From an uncultured Paracoccaceae bacterium (GTDB taxonomy: Bacteria > Pseudomonadota > Alphaproteobacteria > Rhodobacterales > Rhodobacteraceae), in contig CALICM010000004.1 of the NCBI GenBank assembly GCA_938049225.1, positions 22,973 to 86,972 on the forward strand: a stretch of 64,000 bases of DNA, written 5' to 3'. Of the stretch, positions 19,061 to 28,687 are shown piece after piece. The position numbers and the translations under genes are program-made. Under the pieces are notes generated by a model. The model did no database searches. It was not told the DNA's origin and saw only the letters and a list, made by a program, of their open reading frames with translations. Position 1 is the stretch's first letter; every line of letters begins with the position of its first letter.

Positions 19061-19279
19061 TTCTGCACTCTGACCCACGCAACTGGCTGAGGCGGTTCGC
19101 TCGGAAACATCGCTGTCGGGGGATTGGATGTCTAGATTATTCCGATGCCCTGCCATGGATATGGTATTGCTGATCATCGGCATGCCCCGCACGGTTGCCC
19201 GGCGCCAGCCGTTTCGCCTTGAGCGTGCCGGTTCGAAAACGATCACCCGAAACGGAGGTCGTGGCGACCGTCCAACACG

Positions 19280-20575
19280 TCAGCCCTGATACCCAAAGAC
19301 CCTGGGCAGCCAGAGGACCAAATCAGGCGTCAGGATCAGAAAAAGCAATGCCGCGATCAGCACCGCGAGGAAGGCCCAGATCTCGCCGATGATTTCCCTC
19401 AGCGGAATGCCCGTCACCGCGTTGATGACGAACAGCAGTATCCCATAGGGCGGCGTGATCAGCCCGATCATCGAGTTGACGACGACCAGCACCCCGAAGT
19501 GGACCAGGTCGATCCCCAGCGCTTTGCAGGTCGGAACGAACAGCGGGACGATCACAAGGATGATCGTCGTGGCGTCCAGCACGCACCCCAGAAGCAATAC
19601 CAGGACATTGACCGCCAGCAGGAAGACCAGCGGATGCACGTCGATGCCCGTGAGGAACGCAGACATCATGCCAGGTATATTCTCGGATATGACGACGAAA
19701 TTCAGGATTAGCGCCCCGCCGATCACCACGCCCACAGCGGCCGAGGAGCGTGCGCTGTCGACAAGGATCTCGTAAAGCGTCTTGATCGACAGCGCGCGGT
19801 AGAAGACCGCGGCCAGGATCAAGGCATAAAGGGCGGCGACGGCCGCAGCCTCGGTCGGGGTGGTGACGCCGCCGTAGATCCCATAAAGCAGGATCACCGG
19901 CATCAGCAGGGCCGGAAACGCCTTGCCGGTGACCCGGGGCAAGTCGCGCAGCGGCACGGGCTCTTCCATGGCGAAGCCGCGTCTGGCCGAGATGAGCGTG
20001 TTCATCCCCATCAGCACCCCGCCCATCACCAGGCCCGGTAAAATCCCCGCCAGAAAAAGCGCCCCGATCGAGCTGTTCGAGACCAGCGCATACAGCACCA
20101 TCGGGATCGACGGCGGTATGATCGGGCCTATGGTGGCCGTCGCGGCGGTGATTGCGGCGGCATAGCCGCGACTATAGCGCCCCTCTTTGGTCATCATGCC
20201 GATGATGATCTTGCCAATCCCCGCCGCATCCGCCACGGCCGAGCCGGACATGCCCGAAAAGATCAACGAGGCCATGACGTTGACATGCCCCAAACCGCCC
20301 CGGAACCGACCCACCACCGCGATGCAGAAGTTCAGCAAGCGGTCCGAAATCGTCCCAGCGTTCATGATGTTCGCCGCTATGATAAACAGCGGTACGGCCA
20401 GCAGGATGAAGCTGTTGTAAAGGCCTTGCAGGATCTTTTCACCGGCCAATGCCGTGTCGAGCCCGGCCATACTCAGATAAACGACCGAGGCAAGGATGAT
20501 CGCATAGCCAATCGGTGTCCCGATCCCAGCCAGACCGAAGAGCGTGACCAGACAAAGGGCCAGTTCTATGCTCAC
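19280..20575 (-). CDS. dctM: TRAP transporter large permease DctM
   Basis: The 431-residue product is the 12-13-helix subunit that carries the substrate in a sodium-coupled TRAP transporter. Family motifs include GTPIGYAI, IFSGMSGSAVADAAGIGKI and GLITPPYGI. GTG 20575 overlaps the dctQ stop (GTGA), the usual coupling. It is followed by the desaturase and aldolase genes. Confidence 0.95.
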   Translation of the reverse strand: MSIELALCLVTLFGLAGIGTPIGYAIILASVVYLSMAGLDTALAGEKILQGLYNSFILLAVPLFIIAANIMNAGTISDRLLNFCIAVVGRFRGGLGHVNVMASLIFSGMSGSAVADAAGIGKIIIGMMTKEGRYSRGYAAAITAATATIGPIIPPSIPMVLYALVSNSSIGALFLAGILPGLVMGGVLMGMNTLISARRGFAMEEPVPLRDLPRVTGKAFPALLMPVILLYGIYGGVTTPTEAAAVAALYALILAAVFYRALSIKTLYEILVDSARSSAAVGVVIGGALILNFVVISENIPGMMSAFLTGIDVHPLVFLLAVNVLVLLLGCVLDATTIILVIVPLFVPTCKALGIDLVHFGVLVVVNSMIGLITPPYGILLFVINAVTGIPLREIIGEIWAFLAVLIAALLFLILTPDLVLWLPRVFGYQG

Positions 20576-21132
20576 ACAACGTCCTCGCCATGGCGGATGG
20601 CGTGCGGTTCGGGCTGATGCCCCGGGATCTCGTGGTCCTCGTCGGGTGGGCCGTTCCGCAGCACTTCCACGAACTGCCAAGCATATCGCAGGATGAGGGC
20701 GACCATGAAGATCGCATAGATGGAAAAAACCGTACGCATCGGGATTTTCGCGCCTGTGAGCGGGTTCTCCACTGTCATCGTCTTCCGGATCTTCATCCAG
20801 TCGATGTAGTCCCAGGTGGGCAACAGCGCCCAGCCCATGCCAATGACAATGGCCGCACAGGCGATCAGCGCCAGGATCTGCCGCAACCTGCGCGGCGCGG
20901 CCAGATACAAGATGTCAAAGGTGACGTGGTCCTTTTCGCGCACCAGAAAGGCGCAGCCGAAAAACACGATCCAGACCCAAAGGATCAGGCACAATTCCAG
21001 CGTCCAGCCGAAGGGTGTCAAAAGGACGTAGCGCGAGAAAATCTGCAAAAGAAAGGTGAAAAACATCGCCGCCAACAGTGTGGCGGCGATGAATTCTGCA
21101 CCACGGGTGAACCATCTCTTGACGACGTTCAT
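20572..21132 (-). CDS. dctQ: TRAP transporter small permease DctQ
   Basis: The 186-residue product has four hydrophobic helices (first at about residues 15-35) and the family motif FTLLLQIFSRYVL-like stretch (FFTFLLQIFSRYVL), plus VREKDHVTFDIL. The start has GGAGG upstream. It scaffolds DctM in the inner membrane and sits between dctP and dctM in the standard order. Confidence 0.92.
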   Translation of the reverse strand: MNVVKRWFTRGAEFIAATLLAAMFFTFLLQIFSRYVLLTPFGWTLELCLILWVWIVFFGCAFLVREKDHVTFDILYLAAPRRLRQILALIACAAIVIGMGWALLPTWDYIDWMKIRKTMTVENPLTGAKIPMRTVFSIYAIFMVALILRYAWQFVEVLRNGPPDEDHEIPGHQPEPHAIRHGEDVV

Positions 21133-21162
21133 GTCAGGTCCTCCCGCCGCTGTCGGTTCGGC

Positions 21163-22173
21163 TTAGTTGCCGAGTGCGTTGATTTTCTCCAACACTCCCT
21201 CGGGCCAGGTGGCGGCAAATTCGCTGCCGACATATTGGGCCTGCACATGCTCGCGGAACGCCTTCAGGTCGGGTTCATAGATTTCCACACCCTCACCACG
21301 GATGAAGTCCGCCAGGCTGTTTTCCTTTTGCAGCTGCTTCAGACGGCCATAAGCGGCGGCAGCATCAGCAGCACGTTGAACGGTCAACTGCTGATCTGAT
21401 GTAAGCCCCTCCCAGACTTCCTTCGAGAAGGCGATATAGTTGAGGTCCACCAAATGCGAGGTCAGCGCGATCTGCTTTGTTACCTCGTAGAACTTGGCGT
21501 CCACCACGGTCGGCAGCGGGTTGTCCTGACCGTCTACCGCACCGGTCGACAGGGCGGTGTAAACCTCGGTAAAGGCCATCGGCGTGGGCGAGGCGCCCAA
21601 GGCTGAGCCCAGGAATTGCCAGGCGTCCGTACCCGGCATTCGCAAGTTCACACCGGCCAGATCAGCGGGGGTCTGCACGTCAAGCTCGTCCCGCGATTGG
21701 CGCAGGTTCACGTGACGGCGGCCCAGATACATGACCGACAGAAGCTTGACACCCAACTCGTCTTCGACTTTCGCCTTGAACGGGTCCATCAATGGATCGT
21801 TGAAGACACGCACCTGATGCGCCGCGTCCTGATGCACATAGCCCGTGGCGAAAATCGAGAACTCGGGGAAGAATTGCGCCAACTCCTGCGCCGAGGCGAT
21901 CGACATCTCGAGGTTGCCGCGGCTGATGGCCTCAAGTTCGGTGCCCTGTGCGAACAGCGTCCCGTTATATCCGGGCTGGTAGTCTGCGAATCCGGCGACC
22001 ATAGGCGCGAAAACCTCGGCCATGGCGACCGAGCGTTGGTCGGTTTCGGACCCGGCAGTGGCCAGGCGCAGGGTGATCTTGTCTTGGGCGGCAAGGGGTG
22101 CTGCAGCGCTTGCCGCAACCCCAAGCGCCATAAGCGATGCGATGGCCGTACGGCGCGTAATTGTTGTGATCAT
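21163..22173 (-). CDS. dctP: TRAP transporter solute-binding protein DctP
   Basis: The 336-residue product has a signal peptide ending at LAAQD; the TRRTAIASL start resembles a twin-arginine signal though the consensus is incomplete. The body shows DctP features: GTLFAQGTELEAISRGNLEM, VNLRMPGTDAWQFLGSALGASPTPM (the substrate carboxylate-binding Arg region) and VYTALSTGAVDGQDNPL. It captures an organic acid in the periplasm; the ligand is unknown, probably a sugar acid given the neighbours. GGGAGG lies 6 bases before the start. Confidence 0.93.
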   Translation of the reverse strand: MITTITRRTAIASLMALGVAASAAAPLAAQDKITLRLATAGSETDQRSVAMAEVFAPMVAGFADYQPGYNGTLFAQGTELEAISRGNLEMSIASAQELAQFFPEFSIFATGYVHQDAAHQVRVFNDPLMDPFKAKVEDELGVKLLSVMYLGRRHVNLRQSRDELDVQTPADLAGVNLRMPGTDAWQFLGSALGASPTPMAFTEVYTALSTGAVDGQDNPLPTVVDAKFYEVTKQIALTSHLVDLNYIAFSKEVWEGLTSDQQLTVQRAADAAAAYGRLKQLQKENSLADFIRGEGVEIYEPDLKAFREHVQAQYVGSEFAATWPEGVLEKINALGN

Positions 22174-22257
22174 GATTTTCCTCCCTAGGATTCAGACCGT
22201 CGCGATGAGGTCAGGACATTTATTGTTGGGTTTTCTCACCTTGCAAGATGTTTTGCA

Positions 22258-22272
22258 AAATGTCTGATATTT
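22258..22272. promoter_or_regulatory. Candidate operator upstream of dctP
   Basis: AAATGTCTGATATTT is a 15-base near-palindrome with one mismatched pair around the centre T. A related site occurs at 23431-23444 and a half-matching one at 23517-23529, both in the promoter region shared by the dehydrogenase gene and the GntR regulator gene. I infer binding by the GntR/FCD protein at 23534. Confidence 0.4.
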
Positions 22273-22277
22273 CAGCC

Positions 22278-23360
22278 TTATCTTTCGCCAAGAGCGCGCG
22301 CCGGTGTGTCCGCGTCGGCCGCTTTCAGCGCGACCGCGACACCGGCGTCGGCCGAGGTGGCGATCGCTTCGACGACTTCCAGCGAACGCGTACCCTCTAT
22401 GCCGGACACCAGGGGTGCCTCTGCGCCCCGGATCACCCGTGCGAAATGCGCCATTTGTGCCACCAGCGGATCCTCGGTGTCACAGGTCAGCGAGGTCGCG
22501 GAAATGGGGGTCCACCAGTCCGGCGCGGCCGCGTGCCGCCAGATGCGCAAGTCGGGCAAGGACAGGCCCCCCTTAGAGCCGCCAATCAGATAGCAACTCT
22601 CATTGGTGGCCGGGTAAACGGGGTTCTCACGCGATGTCAGCTCCCAACTCCAGGGTGCCACGACACTGTCCGAGACCGAGATTGTTGCGACGGTGCCGGA
22701 CCGAAAGGTCAGGATCGCGGTCGCAAGATCCTCGTTCTCGAACCCGCGGGCCGAGGGGACGGAAACGGCCTGAACTGTACTGACATCGCCGCAGAAATGG
22801 CGCAGCAAATCGACATCATGGACCAGATTGACCGAGATCGGGCCCGCCCCTTTGCGGGTACGCCATGGGGCCGCCTGAAAATAATGGTCCGGCTTGTAGA
22901 ACCAGCAGGTCGCCTGAACCGCCCGCACGTCCCCGATCGCACCGCTTGCAATCGCCTCTTTCGCGGCTTTCACCATACCGTTGTGCCGCCGGTGATGCCC
23001 GACCAACAATGGCACGCCCGCCGCCATGGCCGCATCCGTCAGCACAAGCGCTTCGGCGGCCGTTACCGTGATCGGCTTTTCGACGAGCACAGGGCAGCGT
23101 CGCTCGATACACGCCATGCCTTGCGCGTGATGAAGCGGTGTGGGCGTCGCGAGGACCACACCGTCCGGGACCATCGCCGCGAACATGTCATCTAAATTGG
23201 CAAAAACCGGGGCATCCAACCGTGCCGCCGCAGTTTGGCTTTCGTCCCGTGGATCCACCACCGCCGCCAACGCCAGATCAGGGGATCGCCGCAACACCTC
23301 GGCATGGCGCTGACCGACCAGTCCAAACCCGACCACCGCGATGCGTGGGATGTCCGACAT
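22278..23360 (-). CDS. Gfo/Idh/MocA family NAD(P)-dependent oxidoreductase
   Basis: The 360-residue product has an N-terminal Rossmann fold (IAVVGFGLVGQRHAEVLR), the family EKP motif in VLVEKPITV and a conserved GHHRRHNG region before the C-terminal substrate domain. Members oxidise sugars, inositols or sugar acids at a hydroxyl group. It lies just upstream of dctP on the same strand and is divergent from the GntR gene, so it probably starts catabolism of the imported compound. Confidence 0.9.
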   Translation of the reverse strand: MSDIPRIAVVGFGLVGQRHAEVLRRSPDLALAAVVDPRDESQTAAARLDAPVFANLDDMFAAMVPDGVVLATPTPLHHAQGMACIERRCPVLVEKPITVTAAEALVLTDAAMAAGVPLLVGHHRRHNGMVKAAKEAIASGAIGDVRAVQATCWFYKPDHYFQAAPWRTRKGAGPISVNLVHDVDLLRHFCGDVSTVQAVSVPSARGFENEDLATAILTFRSGTVATISVSDSVVAPWSWELTSRENPVYPATNESCYLIGGSKGGLSLPDLRIWRHAAAPDWWTPISATSLTCDTEDPLVAQMAHFARVIRGAEAPLVSGIEGTRSLEVVEAIATSADAGVAVALKAADADTPARALGER

Positions 23361-23430
23361 GGTCTGGGTCCTTCGCCTGCATGGATTGCGACAGAGCCGA
23401 CTTTAGCAGGGGCCCAATGGTGCCATCAAT

Positions 23431-23444
23431 AACATCTGATATTT
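23431..23444. promoter_or_regulatory. Candidate operator between dehydrogenase and gntR genes
   Basis: AACATCTGATATTT repeats the TCTGATATTT core found upstream of dctP at 22263-22272. It lies 71 bases upstream of the dehydrogenase start and about 90 upstream of the regulator start, where it could control both divergent promoters. Confidence 0.38.
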
Positions 23445-23516
23445 TTCCTATTGTCAGGCTTTATTTCGAATTGAGATGAAGGCACAAAGGACCTAGATTG
23501 CACGATATGGTCAAAA

Positions 23517-23529
23517 GTATCTGACAAAA
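23517..23529. promoter_or_regulatory. Candidate autoregulatory half-site before the GntR gene
   Basis: GTATCTGACAAAA shares the ATCTGA core of the two other sites and ends 4 bases before the regulator start codon. A protein bound here would block translation initiation or early elongation, so autorepression is possible. Confidence 0.3.
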
Positions 23530-23533
23530 CACC

Positions 23534-24187
23534 ATGGCAAAGTCGCTCAATGTCGTTGGCGCCTCGACCTATCAACGCATCAAGCGCGACATCATTTTTG
23601 GTGACTTGGCGCCGTCCAGCAAGCTGAAACTAAACGGGTTGCGCACGCGCTATTCGGCCAGCATGTCGACATTGCGCGAGACGCTGAACCGGCTGGCCAG
23701 CGAGGGTTTCGTCGCAGCCCAAGACCAGCGCGGGTTTTTCGTCACCCCGGTCTCGCGCGGGGATCTTATCGAGATTGCCAACCTCAGGGTTCTGCTTGAA
23801 TGCCATGCCCTGCGCCTGTCAGTGGAAAATGGCGACACCGACTGGGAGGGGAACCTTGTCGCCGCCCACCACAAGTTGCATCGGATGGAACAGCAAATGC
23901 TGGCCGGCGACGAGCGCGGCAAGGAAGACTGGAAGCGCTATGATTCTGAATTCCATCAAGCGCTGATCGCGGCTTGCGGGTCGCGCAACCTGTTGTCGCT
24001 GCACGCGGTGCTCTTCGACAAATATCTGCGTTATCAGATGTTGGTGTTGACATATCGCGGCGAAGAGGCGGTCGACGAACATCAAAAAATGTTCGAAGCA
24101 GCCTTGGCACGCGATGTCGACTGCGCCGTCGAGACGCTGCGCGTTCACATTGAAAAAGGGCTTGAACACACGCTCCCTGCTTTCTGA
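23534..24187 (+). CDS. GntR family regulator with FCD ligand domain
   Basis: The 217-residue product has an N-terminal winged helix (IKRDIIFGDLAPSSKLKLNGLR, STLRETLNRLASEGFV) and an all-helical FCD domain with the metal-ligand pattern D...H...H (FHQALIAACGS, VDEHQKMFEAAL). FadR-subfamily regulators of this shape usually repress catabolic genes until a small organic acid binds. It is transcribed away from the dehydrogenase-TRAP operon, the common arrangement for a local repressor. Confidence 0.92.
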   Translation: MAKSLNVVGASTYQRIKRDIIFGDLAPSSKLKLNGLRTRYSASMSTLRETLNRLASEGFVAAQDQRGFFVTPVSRGDLIEIANLRVLLECHALRLSVENGDTDWEGNLVAAHHKLHRMEQQMLAGDERGKEDWKRYDSEFHQALIAACGSRNLLSLHAVLFDKYLRYQMLVLTYRGEEAVDEHQKMFEAALARDVDCAVETLRVHIEKGLEHTLPAF

Positions 24188-24209
24188 CCCCAAAGTGCCT
24201 CAAACGAGG

Positions 24210-24974
24210 CTAATCGGCGGTCCAACCGCCGTCGACGAGAAGCGATGTGCCCGTGATCATCGCAGCGGCATCCGAGGCCAGGAACACAATCGGGCCCATC
24301 AGATCCTCGACCTCGCCCACCCGGCCCAGTTTGATTTTGGACAGAATCCAGGCAACACGCTCGGGGTTCTCAAATGTCGGCGCCGTCAATGGTGTGCGGA
24401 TGAATGTGGGCCCGATGGAGTTCACGCGGATCCCATGCGGGGCGTATTCGACGCTCATCGCTTTGGTCAGCCCTTCGATCCCATGTTTGGTCGCGCAATA
24501 GAGTGTCCGATCGATGCCGCCGACATGGCCCATTTGGGACGAGATGTTCAGGATCACACCGGGCCGCTGAGCCGCCACCAGATCTTGCGCCACTTGGCGC
24601 GCGATGAAATAAGCGCCGCGCAAATTGACGTCCGTGACCGCATCGAAATCCTCGGGCGTGGTGTCGGCCATGGGCTTGTTGCGCGCGGCCCCTGCATTGT
24701 TGATCAGAATATCGAAGGGACCCGCGGTGGTGATGGCGGGCAGGGCTTGCTCCAGATCAGTTGCATCCAGGACAAGCGCCCGGGCCTGATGACCAGCCTC
24801 GCGCAGGGCGGCCGTCACCGCCTCAAGACGCTGCGCGCTCCGGGCGGCCAGGGTGACCTTGGCGCCCGCCTGGGCCAAAGCCACGGCCGCGCCCAGTCCA
24901 ATACCGCTCGATCCGCCGGTGACCAGGGCATGGCGGCCATCCAGCCGGAAACTTGGGGTTTGGGGCAGGTTCAT
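24210..24974 (-). CDS. SDR family oxidoreductase
   Basis: The 254-residue product is a classical short-chain dehydrogenase: TGGSSGIG cofactor motif near residue 20, NNAG near 95, catalytic Ser in ISSQMG and Tyr-x-x-x-Lys in YCATKHG. ATG 24974 has AGGAGG 8 bases upstream, preferred over a longer frame that runs into the transglycosylase gene. It is convergent with the GntR gene, 22 bases away, with a small GCCTC-AAAC-GAGGC hairpin in the gap. It probably belongs to the same catabolic island; its substrate is not known. Confidence 0.92.
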   Translation of the reverse strand: MNLPQTPSFRLDGRHALVTGGSSGIGLGAAVALAQAGAKVTLAARSAQRLEAVTAALREAGHQARALVLDATDLEQALPAITTAGPFDILINNAGAARNKPMADTTPEDFDAVTDVNLRGAYFIARQVAQDLVAAQRPGVILNISSQMGHVGGIDRTLYCATKHGIEGLTKAMSVEYAPHGIRVNSIGPTFIRTPLTAPTFENPERVAWILSKIKLGRVGEVEDLMGPIVFLASDAAAMITGTSLLVDGGWTAD

Positions 24975-25071
24975 TCTGCGCCTCCTTTTGCAGCCATCTT
25001 CCTGTCCCTGATTACACTTTCGTAACCCTGACACGATAGCCCTTGCGCCATCTGTCGGAGGAGAATCCCCC

Positions 25072-25818
25072 TTGATCCATATCCGCCCCTGGCGTTTGGC
25101 GATGCTGCTTGCCCTGCTGTGGCCCCTGCCCAGCCAGGCCACGCAGAACGTTGCGACGATTTGCGATGCGGCAGGGGCGGCTGCTGCGGCGCAGACCGGT
25201 GTGCCGCATGATGTGCTGCGCGCGATCACACGGACCGAGACGGGGCGCGCCCGCGACGGCCAGCTACAACCCTGGCCCTGGACCGTGAATATGGAGGGTA
25301 AGGGCACTTGGTTCGACGATCGCCAGACAGCGCTAGCATATGTTTTGCAGCACCACGAACGGGGCGCACGCAGCTATGATGTGGGCTGTTTTCAGATCAA
25401 CTACCGCTGGCATGGCAATGCCTTTCCATCGATCGAAGCGATGTTCGATCCCGCAACCAATGCGCTTTATGCCGCCCAATTCCTGAAGCGGCTGTATGCC
25501 GAGACCGGGTCCTGGCCCAAATCGGCGGCGGCTTATCATTCGCGTACGCCAAAGTTCGCCAACCGCTATCAAGCCCGGTTCGAGCGGATATTGGCGCGGC
25601 TGTCGGGTCAGGCAGTGCCCCCGCCGGTGCAGATGGCGGAACCGGGAAACATCCCCGATACACCCGCCACCACGGCGGTTTCCACCTTGCCGATCCTGGT
25701 CTCGGGGCCGCTGACCGTCAGCCCGCCCGCCGCTGGCCGCCGGGGCAGCGTCGCTGCGATCGACGCGCTGCCGCAAGGCGGCTCGCTGCTCAGACGCGCC
25801 CCGCGACCGTTGTTCTAA
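25072..25818 (+). CDS. Lytic transglycosylase-like protein, flagellar cluster
   Basis: The 248-residue product starts at TTG 25072 after GGAGGAG. A signal peptide (LAMLLALLWPLPSQA) precedes an SLT-like lysozyme fold: catalytic Glu in AITRTETGR, the DVGCFQINYRWHG motif, and a C-terminal SAAAYHSRTPKFANRY. It would cut peptidoglycan in the periplasm. Its stop is one base before the flhA start, so it likely opens the gap for the flagellar rod or export apparatus. The last 60 residues are Pro/Ala-rich and unconserved. Confidence 0.85.
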   Translation: MIHIRPWRLAMLLALLWPLPSQATQNVATICDAAGAAAAAQTGVPHDVLRAITRTETGRARDGQLQPWPWTVNMEGKGTWFDDRQTALAYVLQHHERGARSYDVGCFQINYRWHGNAFPSIEAMFDPATNALYAAQFLKRLYAETGSWPKSAAAYHSRTPKFANRYQARFERILARLSGQAVPPPVQMAEPGNIPDTPATTAVSTLPILVSGPLTVSPPAAGRRGSVAAIDALPQGGSLLRRAPRPLF

Positions 25819-25819
25819 G

Positions 25820-27901
25820 ATGGAGCTGTTCACCGCCCAACGTCTGTTCCAACCCACGGTCTTGCTGGCCGTGGCGCTGATGGCAGTCATCGTGATGATG
25901 GTCTTGCCCATGCCGCCCATCGTCTTGGACATGGGTCTGGCGGCGTCGTTTGGGTTGGCCATTCTGATCTTCACGATCACCCTCTTTATCGAGCGCCCCT
26001 TGGACTTCTCGGCCTTTCCGATGATCCTGCTCGCCTCGCTGATGCTGCGGCTTTCGCTGAACGTCAGTTCCACCAAACTGATCATTGGTGAGGGGCACAA
26101 GGGCACCTCGGCCGCTGGCGGCGTGATCGAGGGGTTCGCCATGTTCATCATGGGTGGCTCGCTGTTTCTGGGCCTTGTGGTGTTCGGCGTGCTGCTGATC
26201 GTGAACTTCATCGTCATCACCCGTGGCGCGGGCCGCATGGCCGAGGTTGGTGCCCGCTTCGCCCTGGACGGGATGCCGGGCAAACAGTTGGCCATCGACA
26301 GCGATCTTTCCTCGGGCGCGATCACCCATTCAGAGGCGCGCGAGCGTCGTCGGATCGAACAGGAGGAGACGACCTTCTTCGGCTCGCTCGACGGTGCCTC
26401 GAAATTCGTCAAAGGGGACGCGGTGGCCGGGCTGTTGATCACGGTTTTGAACTTGTTGATGGGCCTGGCGATTGGGATCATTCAGCACGATATGCCTGCG
26501 GGCCAGGCGTTCGAGACCTATTCGATCCTCACCGTTGGCGATGGACTGGTAAACCAGATCCCGGCGGTGATTATCTCGATCGCCACCGCGCTGTTGCTCT
26601 CCAAAGGGGGTGCGGCGGGCTCGGCGGATCGGGCGTTGATGCGGCAATTGGGGGCGTTTCCCACGGCGCTTTACACGGTGGCCAGCCTGATGGCGCTTTT
26701 CGCGCTGATCCCCGGTCTGCCACTGATCCCCTTCTTGGCCGGGGCGGCGATCCTGGCTGTTGGGGGCTATGCCGCCCAACGCGTGCTGGCCACCGAAAAG
26801 GCAAAGGCGATCACCGCCGCCCCGGTCGAGGCGGGGCCGACGCCAAAGAAACTGGGCGATATGCTGGACCTGGACGAAATCCATCTAGAGTTCTCGGCCG
26901 ATCTGGTGGGAACGGTGATGGAGCAAGCCACGGGCCTGGACGCCCGGATCGTAAACATGCGGCATCATGTGGCACAGGAGTTTGGCTTTATCCTGCCCGA
27001 GATCCGCTTGACCGATAACCAGATCCTGCCGACCGGCACCTATGCGATCCGCATCCAAGGGGTCGAGGCCGCGCGCGGCCAGATCGAGCGGGACCGTGTG
27101 TTGATGCTGATGGCCGACGCCGCCCCCGCGCAGCCCGAGGGGCGCGATGTGGCCGAGCCGGTCTATGGCGCGCCGGCCCGCTGGATCGCGCCCAGCGCCC
27201 AAGAAGACGCGATGGTCGCGGGGTTCTCGGTCGTCAGTCCGACCGAGGTCGTCGCGACGCATCTGCTCGAGATCCTCAAGCAGAACTTCTCGCGGCTGTT
27301 CACCCGGCGCACCATGCGCCGCTTGCTGGATGAATTCATCACCCCCTCGGACCCGGACCGGGCCGCCGCGAACCGCAAGATCCTCGAGGAATATGTGCCC
27401 GACAAAGTGCCCTTGGACCAGTTGCAATCGGTGCTGCGTCTGTTGTTGGCCGAACGTGTTTCGGTCCGCAACCTGCCGCTGATCCTCGAGGCCGTGGGCG
27501 AGGTCAATGCCTCCACCCAATCCCCCGAGGCGCTGTGCGAGCATGTGCGCCACCGCCTGGGCTATCAAATCACCGCGGATCTGCAGGAGGCCGACGGCGC
27601 GCTGCCGCTGATCCAACTGGGCCCCACCTGGGAGGACCTGTTCGCCAAATATCAGATCGAGGGGCCAGCCGGCACCGTCGACGTCGCCCTGCCGCCTGGC
27701 GAGTTCAACCGCCTGGCCGAGGCTGTCGCCAGCAAAATCGGCGACGCGGGGCGCGCGGGGCGTTATCCGGCGATTGTCACCTCGACCCGCCGACGGCGGT
27801 TCTTGCAAACGGTGCTTTCGGCCAAGGGCATCCGCAACCCGGTGCTGTCGTTTGACGAGATCGGGACCGACCGCAAACCCGCGATGCTGGCGGTGGCCTG
27901 A
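25820..27901 (+). CDS. flhA: Flagellar biosynthesis protein FlhA
   Basis: The 693-residue product is the main export-gate subunit of the flagellar type III apparatus. The N-terminal third has about eight membrane helices (starting VLLAVALMAVIVMMVLPMPP), with the conserved FHIPEP-type cytoplasmic loop region around ARFALDGMPGKQLAIDSDL. A large cytoplasmic domain follows, including RLLLAERVSVRNLPLILEA, that docks chaperone-substrate complexes. It is cotranscribed with fliR and flhB. Confidence 0.97.
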   Translation: MELFTAQRLFQPTVLLAVALMAVIVMMVLPMPPIVLDMGLAASFGLAILIFTITLFIERPLDFSAFPMILLASLMLRLSLNVSSTKLIIGEGHKGTSAAGGVIEGFAMFIMGGSLFLGLVVFGVLLIVNFIVITRGAGRMAEVGARFALDGMPGKQLAIDSDLSSGAITHSEARERRRIEQEETTFFGSLDGASKFVKGDAVAGLLITVLNLLMGLAIGIIQHDMPAGQAFETYSILTVGDGLVNQIPAVIISIATALLLSKGGAAGSADRALMRQLGAFPTALYTVASLMALFALIPGLPLIPFLAGAAILAVGGYAAQRVLATEKAKAITAAPVEAGPTPKKLGDMLDLDEIHLEFSADLVGTVMEQATGLDARIVNMRHHVAQEFGFILPEIRLTDNQILPTGTYAIRIQGVEAARGQIERDRVLMLMADAAPAQPEGRDVAEPVYGAPARWIAPSAQEDAMVAGFSVVSPTEVVATHLLEILKQNFSRLFTRRTMRRLLDEFITPSDPDRAAANRKILEEYVPDKVPLDQLQSVLRLLLAERVSVRNLPLILEAVGEVNASTQSPEALCEHVRHRLGYQITADLQEADGALPLIQLGPTWEDLFAKYQIEGPAGTVDVALPPGEFNRLAEAVASKIGDAGRAGRYPAIVTSTRRRRFLQTVLSAKGIRNPVLSFDEIGTDRKPAMLAVA

Positions 27902-27904
27902 GCG

Positions 27905-28687
27905 ATGTTCGACATCCTGCAGGCGCTGCTGGATCTGTCGGCCACCTATCTGTTGGCGGCTGCGCTGATCTTTGCGCGCATCGGGGCAGTGGTCGGCCTG
28001 CTGCCCGGATTTGGCGAGATGTTCCTGCCAGGTCGCTTGCGCCTGGGCATCGCATTGGCGCTGACCGCGATCCTGGTCCCGGTCATTGACCGCAGCGGGC
28101 TGCCCCAGGCCCTGCCGCCGATGATCTTTGCGCAATACCTGCTGACCGAGGCCGGGATCGGCGTACTGATCGGCCTCGCCACCCGGCTGATGGTCCATGC
28201 CTTGCAACTGGCCGGGACCATCGCCGCACAATCCACAGCACTGGCCCAAATCGCGGGGGCGGGCGTGGCCCCAGACCCCATGCCCGCGATGGGTAACGCG
28301 CTGATGATCTCGGGGCTAACACTCGCCATGGTGCTGGGATTGCACGTAAAAGTGGTGGTCGCGATCCTTGGCAGCTATTCCACACTGGGCTTTGGTGTGG
28401 CCCTTTCAGGTGCGGATATTGGGGCGTGGGGGCTGGACCAGGCGGTCGCGGCCTTTGCGCTGGGGTTCAGCCTGGCCGCGCCCTTCGTACTGGCGGCACT
28501 GCTTTATAATATCGCCTTGGGCGCTATCAACCGTGCGATGCCGCAATTGATGGTCGCCTTTGTCGGTGCCCCGGCGATCACCGCAGGCACGCTGTTCCTC
28601 TTCTTGCTCGCCGCACCCATCATCATCATGGTCTGGAACGACCGGCTGGACGCGGTGCTGATGGCCCCCTTGGATTTCCGCCAATGA
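27905..28687 (+). CDS. fliR: Flagellar biosynthetic protein FliR
   Basis: The 260-residue product has six hydrophobic segments and FliR motifs such as ARIGAVVGLLPGFGE, ALTAILVPV and GLATRLMVHALQLAG. It forms part of the FliPQR export-gate core. It starts 3 bases after the flhA stop and overlaps the flhB start by 4 bases. Confidence 0.95.
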   Translation: MFDILQALLDLSATYLLAAALIFARIGAVVGLLPGFGEMFLPGRLRLGIALALTAILVPVIDRSGLPQALPPMIFAQYLLTEAGIGVLIGLATRLMVHALQLAGTIAAQSTALAQIAGAGVAPDPMPAMGNALMISGLTLAMVLGLHVKVVVAILGSYSTLGFGVALSGADIGAWGLDQAVAAFALGFSLAAPFVLAALLYNIALGAINRAMPQLMVAFVGAPAITAGTLFLFLLAAPIIIMVWNDRLDAVLMAPLDFRQ

